Positions 20,442-28,267 of a DNA stretch of 64,000 nt are shown here, piece after piece. This DNA is from Oceanicoccus sagamiensis (GTDB lineage Bacteria > Pseudomonadota > Gammaproteobacteria > Pseudomonadales > Dasaniaceae). Under the pieces are notes generated by a model. That model made no database searches. It was given only the letters and a program-made list of their open reading frames with translations, and was not told where the DNA came from. A program made the position numbers and the translations under genes. Position 1 is the first letter of the stretch. The number at the start of each line of letters is the position of its first letter. The stretch covers positions 620,001 to 684,000 of the forward strand of contig NZ_CP019343.1 in the NCBI RefSeq assembly GCF_002117105.1. Reading direction: 5' to 3'.

Positions 20442-21722
20442 ATGTCTACCAATACCTCTAACGAGCCCACCGCTGCCCTATTGATCGATCATATGACCGA
20501 CAAGGAAAAAGCCATCGCCGCCAAGGTGGATGCCATATTGCCAGCTCTACGGGAAAAAGCATCAGAAGCTGATATTAAAGGCGAATTTCCTTTATCCCAT
20601 GTTCAATTATTAAGCGAAGCGGGCCTGTTGGGCCTGATGGTCCCGAAAGCCTATGGCGGTTTAGGCGGCGGGCTTAGGGATTTATCTGGCGCCACCTTTG
20701 CCATGGGCACCGCCTGCCCCTCTACAGCGCTGGCGTTTTTCTTTCACTGCAGTGCCGCTTCAAGAGGCACACTGCAATTAAAAGCACTGGATGCAGGGCT
20801 ATTTGAAGGTGAAGAAGCGGCAACGGTAAAAGCCTTTGCCGAGAAAGTACTCTATGCCATGGGCCGTGATGCTAAGTGGCTGGCAAACTTTGCCAGCGAG
20901 TCCAATAAAAAAGCCAGCGCTATGCTGGCTATTGCCACCACCGCCAGCAAAGTGGACGGCGGCTGGAAAATTAACGGGGTTAAATCTTTTGGCTGCGCTG
21001 TTGGCGTGGCAGATGAGTATCTGGTCACCGCCAAGCTGGAAGGTTATGACACCGCCGAAGGTCTGGCCACCTTCTTTGTTAAGCGAGATGCCAAAGGCGT
21101 TTCACCGCGGGTTAAATGGGATGCTATCGGTATGCGCGCCTGCGCTAATGATGGCCTGGTGTTAGACGATGTGTTTGTCGCCGATGACGATGCGCTTGGG
21201 GTACCCGGCGCTTTTGTAAAATCGATGCAAATGAGCCGCGGTACTTTTGTTGGCAATCAACCCGCAGGAACCTGCTGTTATTTAGGTGCTACCCAGGGTC
21301 TCTATGATTACGCTATTCGTCACCTCACCGAAAAAACCTTTTCTGATACCGGCCGCCCTGTGGGTGAAGGTCCAATGCAGCAGGAATTAATTGGCCGCAT
21401 GACCGTAGAACTGGAAACCGCCTATTCGTGGATGCGTCGCCAGATTGATTTGGAGTCCAGCGAGATAGAAATCCGCCCTAAGGCTACGGTTGAGCGTCAA
21501 TGGCACTTAGCCAAAGGCACTATCTCCGAAGCCTGCTTTGCCGTTGGTACCAATGCCCTTAAAGCCTGTGGCACCGCTAACACCATGAATACCAGCCCTA
21601 TTGCCCGCGGTATCCGCGATCTAACCATGGGGCTTGTGCAGGCATTTCCAGCGGAAACCGGTCGTCTTTATGCCGCCAAAGATATTATTTCCAAACAAAG
21701 CGAAACACTTTTTTCAACCTGA
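20442..21722 (+). CDS. Acyl-CoA dehydrogenase-fold flavoprotein
   Basis: A 426-residue member of the acyl-CoA dehydrogenase/flavin monooxygenase superfamily: N-terminal helical domain (LLSEAGLLGLMVPKAYGGLGG), middle beta domain (VDGGWKINGVKSFGCAVGVADEYLV) and C-terminal helical domain. I do not see the usual catalytic glutamate context of true acyl-CoA dehydrogenases, and the neighbours include a luciferase-type monooxygenase. A reduced-flavin-dependent monooxygenase of the DszC/HsaA kind is therefore as likely as a dehydrogenase. It is the first gene of the rightward catabolic operon and is followed 15 nt later by the next gene. Confidence 0.8.
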   Translation: MSTNTSNEPTAALLIDHMTDKEKAIAAKVDAILPALREKASEADIKGEFPLSHVQLLSEAGLLGLMVPKAYGGLGGGLRDLSGATFAMGTACPSTALAFFFHCSAASRGTLQLKALDAGLFEGEEAATVKAFAEKVLYAMGRDAKWLANFASESNKKASAMLAIATTASKVDGGWKINGVKSFGCAVGVADEYLVTAKLEGYDTAEGLATFFVKRDAKGVSPRVKWDAIGMRACANDGLVLDDVFVADDDALGVPGAFVKSMQMSRGTFVGNQPAGTCCYLGATQGLYDYAIRHLTEKTFSDTGRPVGEGPMQQELIGRMTVELETAYSWMRRQIDLESSEIEIRPKATVERQWHLAKGTISEACFAVGTNALKACGTANTMNTSPIARGIRDLTMGLVQAFPAETGRLYAAKDIISKQSETLFST

Positions 21723-21736
21723 TAGCGGTCAATACG

Positions 21737-22345
21737 ATGAGCAATAAACCGTATCCAACATTTCCAGTGGGCTCCGTGGGCTACAACATGATGCTGGCCC
21801 GTGGCACCTGGCATGAGCATGTTGAACTCTACAACCTGGACGGTACACCGCTAAATGATGATACCGCAGCGGGCAGTGGTGCAGCGGGGCCTGCCCCCTA
21901 TGACCAGCTGATTTATATCGACTTTGACGGTCGTTTTATGAAGCAGACCAATGTCACCTTCCGTGGCCGCGAAGCCCATGCCAATACCTTTGCCGCCGAA
22001 CTGATTGACGGCGTTTTGGTATTTGACGAGCTGGGGCCCGGAGCCTTTGAAAATATTGGTGTCTCTGGCGGCCCCGGCATTTTGATTTATAACAGCCGCC
22101 ATATTGATGAAGCCTGTAAGTTATATCAGGAGCCGGACTTTATTGTTTATACCGCACCCGGTCAACGAGTACGCACCACCCTGCTTTATAGCAATGGCGA
22201 AGCGACACGCACCTGTACCGGCAAGGCGACACGACTATCACCTGGCTGCGAACGGCGAGACTGCCATGATCCTCGCGGCCCAGAAGGTGATGTTCACGAA
22301 AAAGAATTATTTCATACCCGGTTATGGGCAGATTTAGCACAATAG
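21737..22345 (+). CDS. Conserved lipocalin-like unknown, probable C-terminal frameshift
   Basis: About 160 residues are protein-like and beta-rich (GTWHEHVELYNLDG, LIYIDFDGRFMKQTNVTFRG, GVSGGPGILIYN) and suggest a small calycin-type barrel; the function is unknown. After TTLLYSNGEATRTCTGK (near 22225) the frame turns into cysteine- and arginine-rich sequence. The +1 frame instead reads RHDYHLAANGETAMILAAQK and ends at 22337. I think the real gene is 21737-22337 with one surplus base near 22215-22240. This is the opposite sign from the other breaks in the window. It is tightly placed between the flavoprotein and hydrolase genes, so it probably serves the same pathway. Confidence 0.65.
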   Translation: MSNKPYPTFPVGSVGYNMMLARGTWHEHVELYNLDGTPLNDDTAAGSGAAGPAPYDQLIYIDFDGRFMKQTNVTFRGREAHANTFAAELIDGVLVFDELGPGAFENIGVSGGPGILIYNSRHIDEACKLYQEPDFIVYTAPGQRVRTTLLYSNGEATRTCTGKATRLSPGCERRDCHDPRGPEGDVHEKELFHTRLWADLAQ

Positions 22346-22354
22346 GAAATCACC

Positions 22355-23137
22355 ATGTCATTTAAGCAACAGAGCATTACCATAAAAGGCGCCAGCTTTT
22401 CCTATCAACGGGGTGGCGAAGGGCCAACCCTGCTGTATTTGCACGGCGCCGGTGGCACGGGCAACGCCATGCCATTAATGGCAAGCCTTGCCACGCAATT
22501 TGATGTGGTGATACCTGACCACCCCGGCTTTGGTCAGTCCGATGATCCCGAGTGGCTGGATAGCATTCATGATGCCGCCTATTACTATCTGGATTTTTTG
22601 CAGGCGCTGGATTTAAAGGAAATTACCGTACTGGGATCTTCCCTCGGTGGCTGGATGGCCATGGAAATTGCCGTACGCGACCAGTCCCGTTTTAAACAAC
22701 TGATTCTTTCTAACGCTGCCGGTCTATCTCTTGCCGATGTTGCCATGGGTGATGTGTTTCTTTGGGGTGATGAAGCCAAAGTGCGCAATATGATTTTCAA
22801 CAAAGACTTGCAGGAAAAAGTATTAGCGGCACCCGTCAGTGAAGAGCAGCAAGCACTGACGAATAAAAACTTTTTTACCACTGCCAAATTGTCCTGGGAA
22901 CCGCGCTTTTGTAACCCCGACCTGGATAAGTGGATCCACCGTATTACGGTACCCACCTTGATTGTCTGGGGTGACCAGGATCAATTATTCCCTGAAGCCT
23001 ATGGCCAGAACCTGAAAGCCAAACTACCCCATGCGGAGTATGTCGTGATTAAAGACTGCGGCCACCTGCCCCATGTAGAAAAGCGCGAAGAGTTGCATCA
23101 GCAAATCCTTCAATTTGTAAGCGAGGTTGCCCAGTGA
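22355..23137 (+). CDS. Alpha/beta hydrolase
   Basis: A 260-residue hydrolase of the MhpC/BphD type. It has the oxyanion HG motif (LYLHGAGGTG), nucleophile elbow GSSLGG (Ser), acid in WGDQDQLFP and histidine in DCGHLPHVEK, giving a complete Ser-Asp-His triad. Such enzymes cleave C-C bonds of ring-fission products or hydrolyse esters and lactones. Between two flavin-dependent oxygenases, hydrolysis of an oxygenated ring or ester intermediate is the natural reading. It overlaps the next gene by 4 nt, indicating translational coupling. Confidence 0.88.
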   Translation: MSFKQQSITIKGASFSYQRGGEGPTLLYLHGAGGTGNAMPLMASLATQFDVVIPDHPGFGQSDDPEWLDSIHDAAYYYLDFLQALDLKEITVLGSSLGGWMAMEIAVRDQSRFKQLILSNAAGLSLADVAMGDVFLWGDEAKVRNMIFNKDLQEKVLAAPVSEEQQALTNKNFFTTAKLSWEPRFCNPDLDKWIHRITVPTLIVWGDQDQLFPEAYGQNLKAKLPHAEYVVIKDCGHLPHVEKREELHQQILQFVSEVAQ

Positions 23138-24300
23138 AATTTACTCTATTCCATTTAATGCCCTATGGGGCAGTCGACCTTGACGCCATTAAAGATCACG
23201 AAACGGTATGGGTAGGCCTGCCCAATAAACACTATGACCGCGATGCGGGCCACGCCTTATACCAGCGTTATCTGAACGAATTAATTCAGGGCGAATCCCT
23301 TGGTTTTGACGGCATTGCTGTAAACGAACACCATTCAACCGCCTATGGCATGATGCCCTCACCCATTGTGACTGCCTCTTATTTGGCAGCCAGAACCGAA
23401 CAGGTCAATATCGCGATTCTAGGTAGCGCTATTCCATTACGGGATCACCCCCTGACACTGGCAGAAGAACACGCCATGATTGATACCATTTCCAAGGGTC
23501 GATTAATTACCGGGTTTGTCCGCGGTATTGGTGCGGAATATCACACTTGGGGCACCAACCCCACCTTCAGTCATGAGCGTTTCCACGAAGCACACGATTT
23601 AATTATCAAAGCCTGGACTGAGACCGAACCGTTTCGCTGGATTGGCAAACACTATCGACATGAGTATGTAAATGTCTGGCCTCGCCCTTATCAGCAGCCA
23701 CACCCACGGGTTTGGATTCCTTCACAGGGTTCCGCAGAAACCATTGAATGGGCGGCGCACCCGGACCGTAAGTACACCTATCTGCAAACCTTTAGCCCGA
23801 TTAAGTCGGTGTATAAATATCTGCAACAATATCGTGACACCTGTGAAAGCTATGGCTATGAAGCCAGCAATGATCAACTGGGCTGGGCCGTACCGATTTA
23901 TGTCGCGGAAACCGACGAACAGGCCCGCAGAGAAGCCAAACAACATTTTGAAAATTTCCGTAACCGCTTCCTGAAAATGCCGATTGAAATGCTATTACCA
24001 CCGGGATATACCTCGCTGTCATCAATGAAAAATATTGCCAAATCCAAAGCACAGATTGCCGGTGATATTACTTTGGAGCTAGCCTGTGATATGGGTATGT
24101 TTTTCTGCGGCAGCCCGGAAACAGTGCGCGATCAATTAGCGGATGCCTGGAAGGATTTACGTTTTGAGCACTTATTAAGTATGCTGCAATTCGGCACCCT
24201 GCCCGCAGAGTTAACCCAAAAAAGCATGCAGTTATTTGCTAATGAAGTGATGCCTTCACTGCGTGAAATTGTTGACGAAACCCAAGCGGCTATTGCCTGA
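23134..24300 (+). CDS. Luciferase-family flavin-dependent monooxygenase
   Basis: A 388-residue LLM-class (bacterial luciferase-like) TIM-barrel enzyme using reduced FMN supplied by a separate reductase. Family marks: GFDGIAVNEHHST, ILGSAIPLRDHPLTLAEEHAMID, GRLITGFVRG and RVWIPSQGSAETIEWAA. Members attack terpenoids, alkanes and other hydrophobic ketones or thioethers. The start ATG overlaps the hydrolase stop by 4 nt. No flavin reductase gene is visible nearby, so reduced flavin must come from elsewhere. The substrate is not deducible. Confidence 0.88.
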   Translation: MKFTLFHLMPYGAVDLDAIKDHETVWVGLPNKHYDRDAGHALYQRYLNELIQGESLGFDGIAVNEHHSTAYGMMPSPIVTASYLAARTEQVNIAILGSAIPLRDHPLTLAEEHAMIDTISKGRLITGFVRGIGAEYHTWGTNPTFSHERFHEAHDLIIKAWTETEPFRWIGKHYRHEYVNVWPRPYQQPHPRVWIPSQGSAETIEWAAHPDRKYTYLQTFSPIKSVYKYLQQYRDTCESYGYEASNDQLGWAVPIYVAETDEQARREAKQHFENFRNRFLKMPIEMLLPPGYTSLSSMKNIAKSKAQIAGDITLELACDMGMFFCGSPETVRDQLADAWKDLRFEHLLSMLQFGTLPAELTQKSMQLFANEVMPSLREIVDETQAAIA

Positions 24301-24314
24301 TAACGGTAAATATA

Positions 24315-25829
24315 ATGAACATAGAAACCGAGTATTTAAAGCCCAGCGACCCCGATGCACAGGCATTTCTGGATCGTCAGCAGCATAGGATGTTTATTAA
24401 TAATGAGTGGGTTGATGCTGCCAGTGGTGAACAGATTGAAACATTCAATCCTGCTACCGGTGAATTGCTGGGGAAAATTGCAGCCGGTGACAGTGACGAT
24501 GTTGACCGCGCGGTAAAAGCAGCGCGCCATGCGCTGGAAGAAGGTGAATGGTCACGATTTACACCACGCCAAAGAGAAGCCGTACTATGGAAGCTGGCTG
24601 ATCTGGTGGATAAACATAGGCAAGAGTTGGCAGAACTGGAAACCATTGATCAGGGCAAGCCCATCTATGTTAGCCAGGCTGAAGTGCCTATTATCTCGGA
24701 AGACTTTCGTTTTTATGCTGGCATGTGTACCAAGATCGAAGGTGAAACTTTTACCACATCGATTGACTGGCTGCCTGAAGGCAAAGAAGTGTTTTCTTAT
24801 ACCAGCAAAGAACCCGTTGGTGTTGTTGGTGCCATTGTGCCCTGGAATTCGCCACTTATTATGGCGGCATTTAAATTAGCTCCCGCTTTGGCAGCAGGTT
24901 GTAGCGTAGTGTTAAAACCTGCCGAACTCACCTCACTGACAACGATTCGTCTGGCTGAACTGATTAAAGAAGCAGGTTTTCCACCTGGTGCCGTCAATAT
25001 CGTTACCGGTTATGGCCATACTGCCGGAGCCGCTATCGCCGCTCACCCGGATATCGATAAAGTGGCCTTCACAGGTTCAACCAATACGGGTCGCGCGATA
25101 ATGGATGGCGCCAAAAGTAATCTAAAGAAAGTCAGTCTTGAATTGGGCGGAAAGTCGCCAATGATTTTTCTGGAAGACTGCAATATCGAACAGGCCATCG
25201 CCGGTGCTGCCAATGCCATCAGCTGGAATAACGGGCAGATTTGTTTAGCCGGTTCGCGGCTCTATGCCCATAAAAATATTTTTGATCAATTGGTTGAAGG
25301 TATCAGCAATGTATTGGGCTCTATGACAATAGGTAACGGCCTGAATCCGGAAACAGCTATTGGTCCTATGGTTAGCCCGACTCAGGCAAATCGTATTATG
25401 TCTTATGTGCAATCCGGACTTGAGGATGGCGCCGAAGCTGATATCGGCGGGCAAAAAATCGGTTCAGACAGTGGCTGTTATGTACCACCAACTGTAATGG
25501 TCAACACCAATCATGATATGAGCTGTGTACAGGAAGAAATTTTTGGCCCGGTACTAAGCTGTATGCCCTTTGATGATATTGATGAAGTGATCAAACTGGC
25601 CAATGATTCTATTTATGGTTTGGGCGCCAGTGTTTGGACTGAAAGCCACTCCAGCGCTATTAAACTCTCTAAACAGATTAAATCCGGTACCGTCTGGATC
25701 AATAGCCATTTAATCTTTGATGCCAGCTTACCCATCGGCGGCTATAAGCAATCCGGCTTTGGCCGTGACCGCGGTGTACAGGCGGTAGAGAATTACTTAG
25801 AAACAAAAACCGTTATTTCAACGATTTAA
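24315..25829 (+). CDS. NAD(P)-dependent aldehyde dehydrogenase
   Basis: A 504-residue ALDH with PWNSPLIM, FTGSTNTGR, SLELGGKSP (general-base Glu) and catalytic Cys in GQICLAGSR, then EEIFGPVLS and GGYKQSGFGRD near the C-terminus. The active-site pattern is canonical, unlike the paralogue at 16877-18394. It lies 14 nt after the monooxygenase gene in the rightward operon and probably oxidises the aldehyde formed there. Paralogues in both arms of one divergent promoter suggest a duplicated or two-step role. Confidence 0.9.
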   Translation: MNIETEYLKPSDPDAQAFLDRQQHRMFINNEWVDAASGEQIETFNPATGELLGKIAAGDSDDVDRAVKAARHALEEGEWSRFTPRQREAVLWKLADLVDKHRQELAELETIDQGKPIYVSQAEVPIISEDFRFYAGMCTKIEGETFTTSIDWLPEGKEVFSYTSKEPVGVVGAIVPWNSPLIMAAFKLAPALAAGCSVVLKPAELTSLTTIRLAELIKEAGFPPGAVNIVTGYGHTAGAAIAAHPDIDKVAFTGSTNTGRAIMDGAKSNLKKVSLELGGKSPMIFLEDCNIEQAIAGAANAISWNNGQICLAGSRLYAHKNIFDQLVEGISNVLGSMTIGNGLNPETAIGPMVSPTQANRIMSYVQSGLEDGAEADIGGQKIGSDSGCYVPPTVMVNTNHDMSCVQEEIFGPVLSCMPFDDIDEVIKLANDSIYGLGASVWTESHSSAIKLSKQIKSGTVWINSHLIFDASLPIGGYKQSGFGRDRGVQAVENYLETKTVISTI

Positions 25830-25856
25830 ACTTTTATATAACAAGAGGCAAACTCG

Positions 25857-26399
25857 ATGTTAGCTAAAGATCATGCAGCCGGTTACAGCGCTACCACAGT
25901 GGTACTGTCGTGGCTGGTGCTAATCAGTTTTACCACCACATTTATAGTATCTGTGTCCTGGCCTACTCTGGACGTTAGTGACCCGGTACGCGATTACCGC
26001 CGCCTGCTGCATATGAGCTGTGGCGTGGTCACCGCTATACTGATTGTCTTGCGCTTAATCTGGTGGTGCAAAAACCCTTTTCCCAAAGCCCCCAAGGGTA
26101 TGCCAGACAATGAGTTTGGTTTATCCAGAATCCTGGTGCTGTTTTTCTATATCGATATTTTAGGGCTGGCCATTACCGGCTTTATGAATAGCTGGGCAAT
26201 GTCTTATGAAGTGAGCTTTCTGGGTTTGTTTACTCTGCCCATTATCGGTGGCACCACCGTTAGCTTTGCCGGTTATTTCCATAGTGCCTTTCTGTTTTTT
26301 AATAACTGTATGATGCTGAGTTTTGTACTGATCAATCTGTATCACAGTCTGCGTTACAAAGTGGGATTCCGCCGTTGGCTTCCCGGTTCAATGGCCTAG
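25857..26399 (+). CDS. Cytochrome b561-type membrane protein
   Basis: A 180-residue protein with four predicted membrane helices. Histidines that could ligate heme b sit in RLLHMSCG, GYFHSAFLFF and NLYHSLRYK, consistent with the prokaryotic b561/NiFe-hydrogenase b-type family. It would carry electrons between the quinone pool and the following membrane-anchored cytochrome c. The b-c pair placed after the dehydrogenases suggests that a periplasmic oxidation step of this pathway is coupled to respiration. The gene is 10 nt ahead of the cytochrome c gene. Confidence 0.75.
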   Translation: MLAKDHAAGYSATTVVLSWLVLISFTTTFIVSVSWPTLDVSDPVRDYRRLLHMSCGVVTAILIVLRLIWWCKNPFPKAPKGMPDNEFGLSRILVLFFYIDILGLAITGFMNSWAMSYEVSFLGLFTLPIIGGTTVSFAGYFHSAFLFFNNCMMLSFVLINLYHSLRYKVGFRRWLPGSMA

Positions 26400-26409
26400 G
26401 GGGAATATC

Positions 26410-26943
26410 ATGGAACATTTAAATTACTCAAAAAATGCCAAGACACTGCATGTCGCCTTTTTCAGCCTGATACTACTAGGCTGCTGCCTGGTGCCCTATT
26501 TCTGGTTTGGTGTAGTGCCGATTAAGTCGGATCGTCAGGTAGAGACAGAATATATTGATGTCACATTATCGCCAATCATGCCAGAAGATGAGCTGGAACG
26601 AGATGTGCTGCTGGAAGAATTCCGCTGGTGCCGCTACTGCCATGTTATGCAACCGGGCCACCCGGATGAACCCGGCCCAAGCCTGTATAAAATCTTTGGC
26701 CGCCGCGCAGCAACTGTGCCCGGTTTTTATTACTCCGATGTTTTCCTGCAAGCCGGTGAGGATAAGCTCTACTGGACGGAACAAACCATTGATGAGTTTA
26801 TTACTGACCCACAGAAATATTTACCCGGTAACCGCATGTTCCACGGCCCGATTTTTATTGACGACCCTGAACGCCGTAAACGTGTTATTAACCTGTTAAA
26901 AAAATGGACTGCTGAAGGCAGTACCTATGGCAAGAAGCATTAA
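26410..26943 (+). CDS. Membrane-anchored cytochrome c
   Basis: A 177-residue protein: N-terminal membrane anchor (HVAFFSLILLGCCLVPYFW) and a periplasmic class-I-like cytochrome c domain with one heme site, CRYCH (about residue 74). GPSLYKIFGRRA follows, and the likely axial methionine is in GNRMFHGP. It should take electrons from, or deliver them to, the upstream b-type cytochrome and a periplasmic enzyme. The order cytochrome b, cytochrome c, Tat-signal ORF resembles small membrane dehydrogenase operons. Confidence 0.85.
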   Translation: MEHLNYSKNAKTLHVAFFSLILLGCCLVPYFWFGVVPIKSDRQVETEYIDVTLSPIMPEDELERDVLLEEFRWCRYCHVMQPGHPDEPGPSLYKIFGRRAATVPGFYYSDVFLQAGEDKLYWTEQTIDEFITDPQKYLPGNRMFHGPIFIDDPERRKRVINLLKKWTAEGSTYGKKH

Positions 26944-26961
26944 CCTACAATGGAAACTATT

Positions 26962-27165
26962 ATGAAAACAACTCGCCGGGATTTTTTAAGTTATTCCGCT
27001 ACCACCACTGCGGTAGTGGGCAGCGGCCTAGCTCTTAACACAAACGCCAATAACACAGCAGCCCACCCAAACCAACTTGAATTGGACAGACTCTCAGCGC
27101 TGCCTTTTGCCAGTGCCGCAATGCCAGCCCAATTTAGCATAGCCGCCGATATTTCCGCCAAGTAG
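26962..27165 (+). CDS. Small Tat-signal ORF ending in a repeat element
   Basis: About 67 residues with a twin-arginine signal (TTRRDFLSYSATTTAVVGSG) and a short tail without a recognised fold. An in-frame ATG at 26950 is an alternative start. Its stop codon TAG (27163-27165) is part of the GTAGGG edge of the repeat element at 27162-27220, so the ORF may be a truncated gene. The next gene (DUF1838) belongs to a family whose members often carry their own Tat signal but here has none, so the two could be parts of one original gene. Small Tat subunits of flavin dehydrogenases are another possible origin. Confidence 0.5.
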   Translation: MKTTRRDFLSYSATTTAVVGSGLALNTNANNTAAHPNQLELDRLSALPFASAAMPAQFSIAADISAK

Positions 27166-27220
27166 GGTGGATTATAATCCACCAAACTGCCACGCAAAGG
27201 TGGATTGTAATCCACCCTAC
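27162..27220. repeat. Paired-palindrome element between Tat ORF and DUF1838 gene
   Basis: Left palindrome GGTGGATTATAATCCACC follows GTAG with shared bases; the right palindrome is GGTGGATTGTAATCCACC followed by CTAC. The outer edges GTAGGG and CCCTAC are inverted, so the 59-bp unit can fold into one long hairpin or two small ones. First copy met from the left. Confidence 0.9.
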
Positions 27221-27253
27221 GACAGTTAATTTTTTATAGCCAGGTAAAACACT

Positions 27254-28138
27254 ATGATGACACTTAAAGGGTTTAACGATTCGCGCCTACCAGCGGATTT
27301 CCCTATCAACCTTAATGACCCACAAACCAATCTTACTCAGTTTTCCCGCTTAATGGGCAGCACGAACCCTGAAGTGGAAACCTATGGATACTACGGTGGT
27401 CATTTATTTGCTTCGATCGATGGCAAAAAAATGATTCCTCTGTTGGGAATTGAAGGTGTCGGTGTAAGCCGCCTTGAAACTCAGCCCAATGGCGAAGTTA
27501 AGGCTTTTCACCGTGAGATTGGTTATTACTCGGATATCCGTACCGGAAAATATATTGATAGCTGGCACAACCCGCTGATTGATGACACTATTGAAATCTA
27601 TCATATTAAAAATATGCAGGTGAATGCCAAACTGGCAGCCATTAATGAAATGGAATTTGATGGCCATATGATTAAAGTCCCCTTTCCTTCCAAATGGGAT
27701 TTTATGGGCGCTACGGGCGTAAATAATTTTGAATTACATATGGAACTGCCTACTATTTTAGATCAGGCAAAATGGCCACGGGAATACCCGGGACCGACAA
27801 CTAAAATCTCTGAGATGTTTATGCGCCAGTTTGATACGGCTGATTTACTCAATCCAAAGCTGGATAGCATCCCTAATATGGGTTCATGGTCAAGGGTTTC
27901 TACCTGGTTCCCATGGATGTTAATGGGTGAGATTCCTGGAGAGATCGTATTCAGAACTCACTCGCTTAAGCTGCGTAATGGCATTGATGATATTCCCAAA
28001 CAGTTGCGTGATAAAATTGAAAAAGAAGATCCTGAAAATCTGGTCGCACCACTGGCATCCAGCTGGGGCAAGCCGAATGAGTCTTCTTTTACCAATTTCT
28101 TAAGAGACCGCCAACCGGCACCGATGCCTAAGAAGTAA
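27254..28138 (+). CDS. DUF1838-family protein
   Basis: A 294-residue protein matching the DUF1838 family by its conserved run: YYGGHLFASIDGKKMIPLLG, EGVGVSRLE, FHREIGYYSDIRTGKYIDSW, HNPLIDD. The family function is not established. Members are often exported by Tat, but this copy starts MMTLKGFNDS without a signal. An AGG 9 nt before the ATG supports the start. Lying inside the catabolic operon between the cytochromes and the transporter, it may be a substrate-binding or periplasmic partner of the pathway; if it lacks export, the truncated Tat ORF just upstream is the likely cause. Confidence 0.75.
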   Translation: MMTLKGFNDSRLPADFPINLNDPQTNLTQFSRLMGSTNPEVETYGYYGGHLFASIDGKKMIPLLGIEGVGVSRLETQPNGEVKAFHREIGYYSDIRTGKYIDSWHNPLIDDTIEIYHIKNMQVNAKLAAINEMEFDGHMIKVPFPSKWDFMGATGVNNFELHMELPTILDQAKWPREYPGPTTKISEMFMRQFDTADLLNPKLDSIPNMGSWSRVSTWFPWMLMGEIPGEIVFRTHSLKLRNGIDDIPKQLRDKIEKEDPENLVAPLASSWGKPNESSFTNFLRDRQPAPMPKK

Positions 28139-28164
28139 ACATAGCGTAAAAATATCGTCACGCC

Positions 28165-28241
28165 CGCCGTAGGGTGGATTACAATCCACCAAACCTATCC
28201 ACGATAGTTTAACAATGGTGGATTATAATCCACCCTACGGC
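28165..28241. repeat. Paired-palindrome element with extended arms
   Basis: Here the palindromes are GGTGGATTACAATCCACC and GGTGGATTATAATCCACC. The outer inverted arms extend to 11 bp, CCGCCGTAGGG against CCCTACGGCGG, longer than in other copies. It lies between the DUF1838 and MFS genes and could form a strong hairpin in the operon transcript. Confidence 0.9.
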
Positions 28242-28267
28242 GGCAATTTTTTAACCCACAAAGAAGA

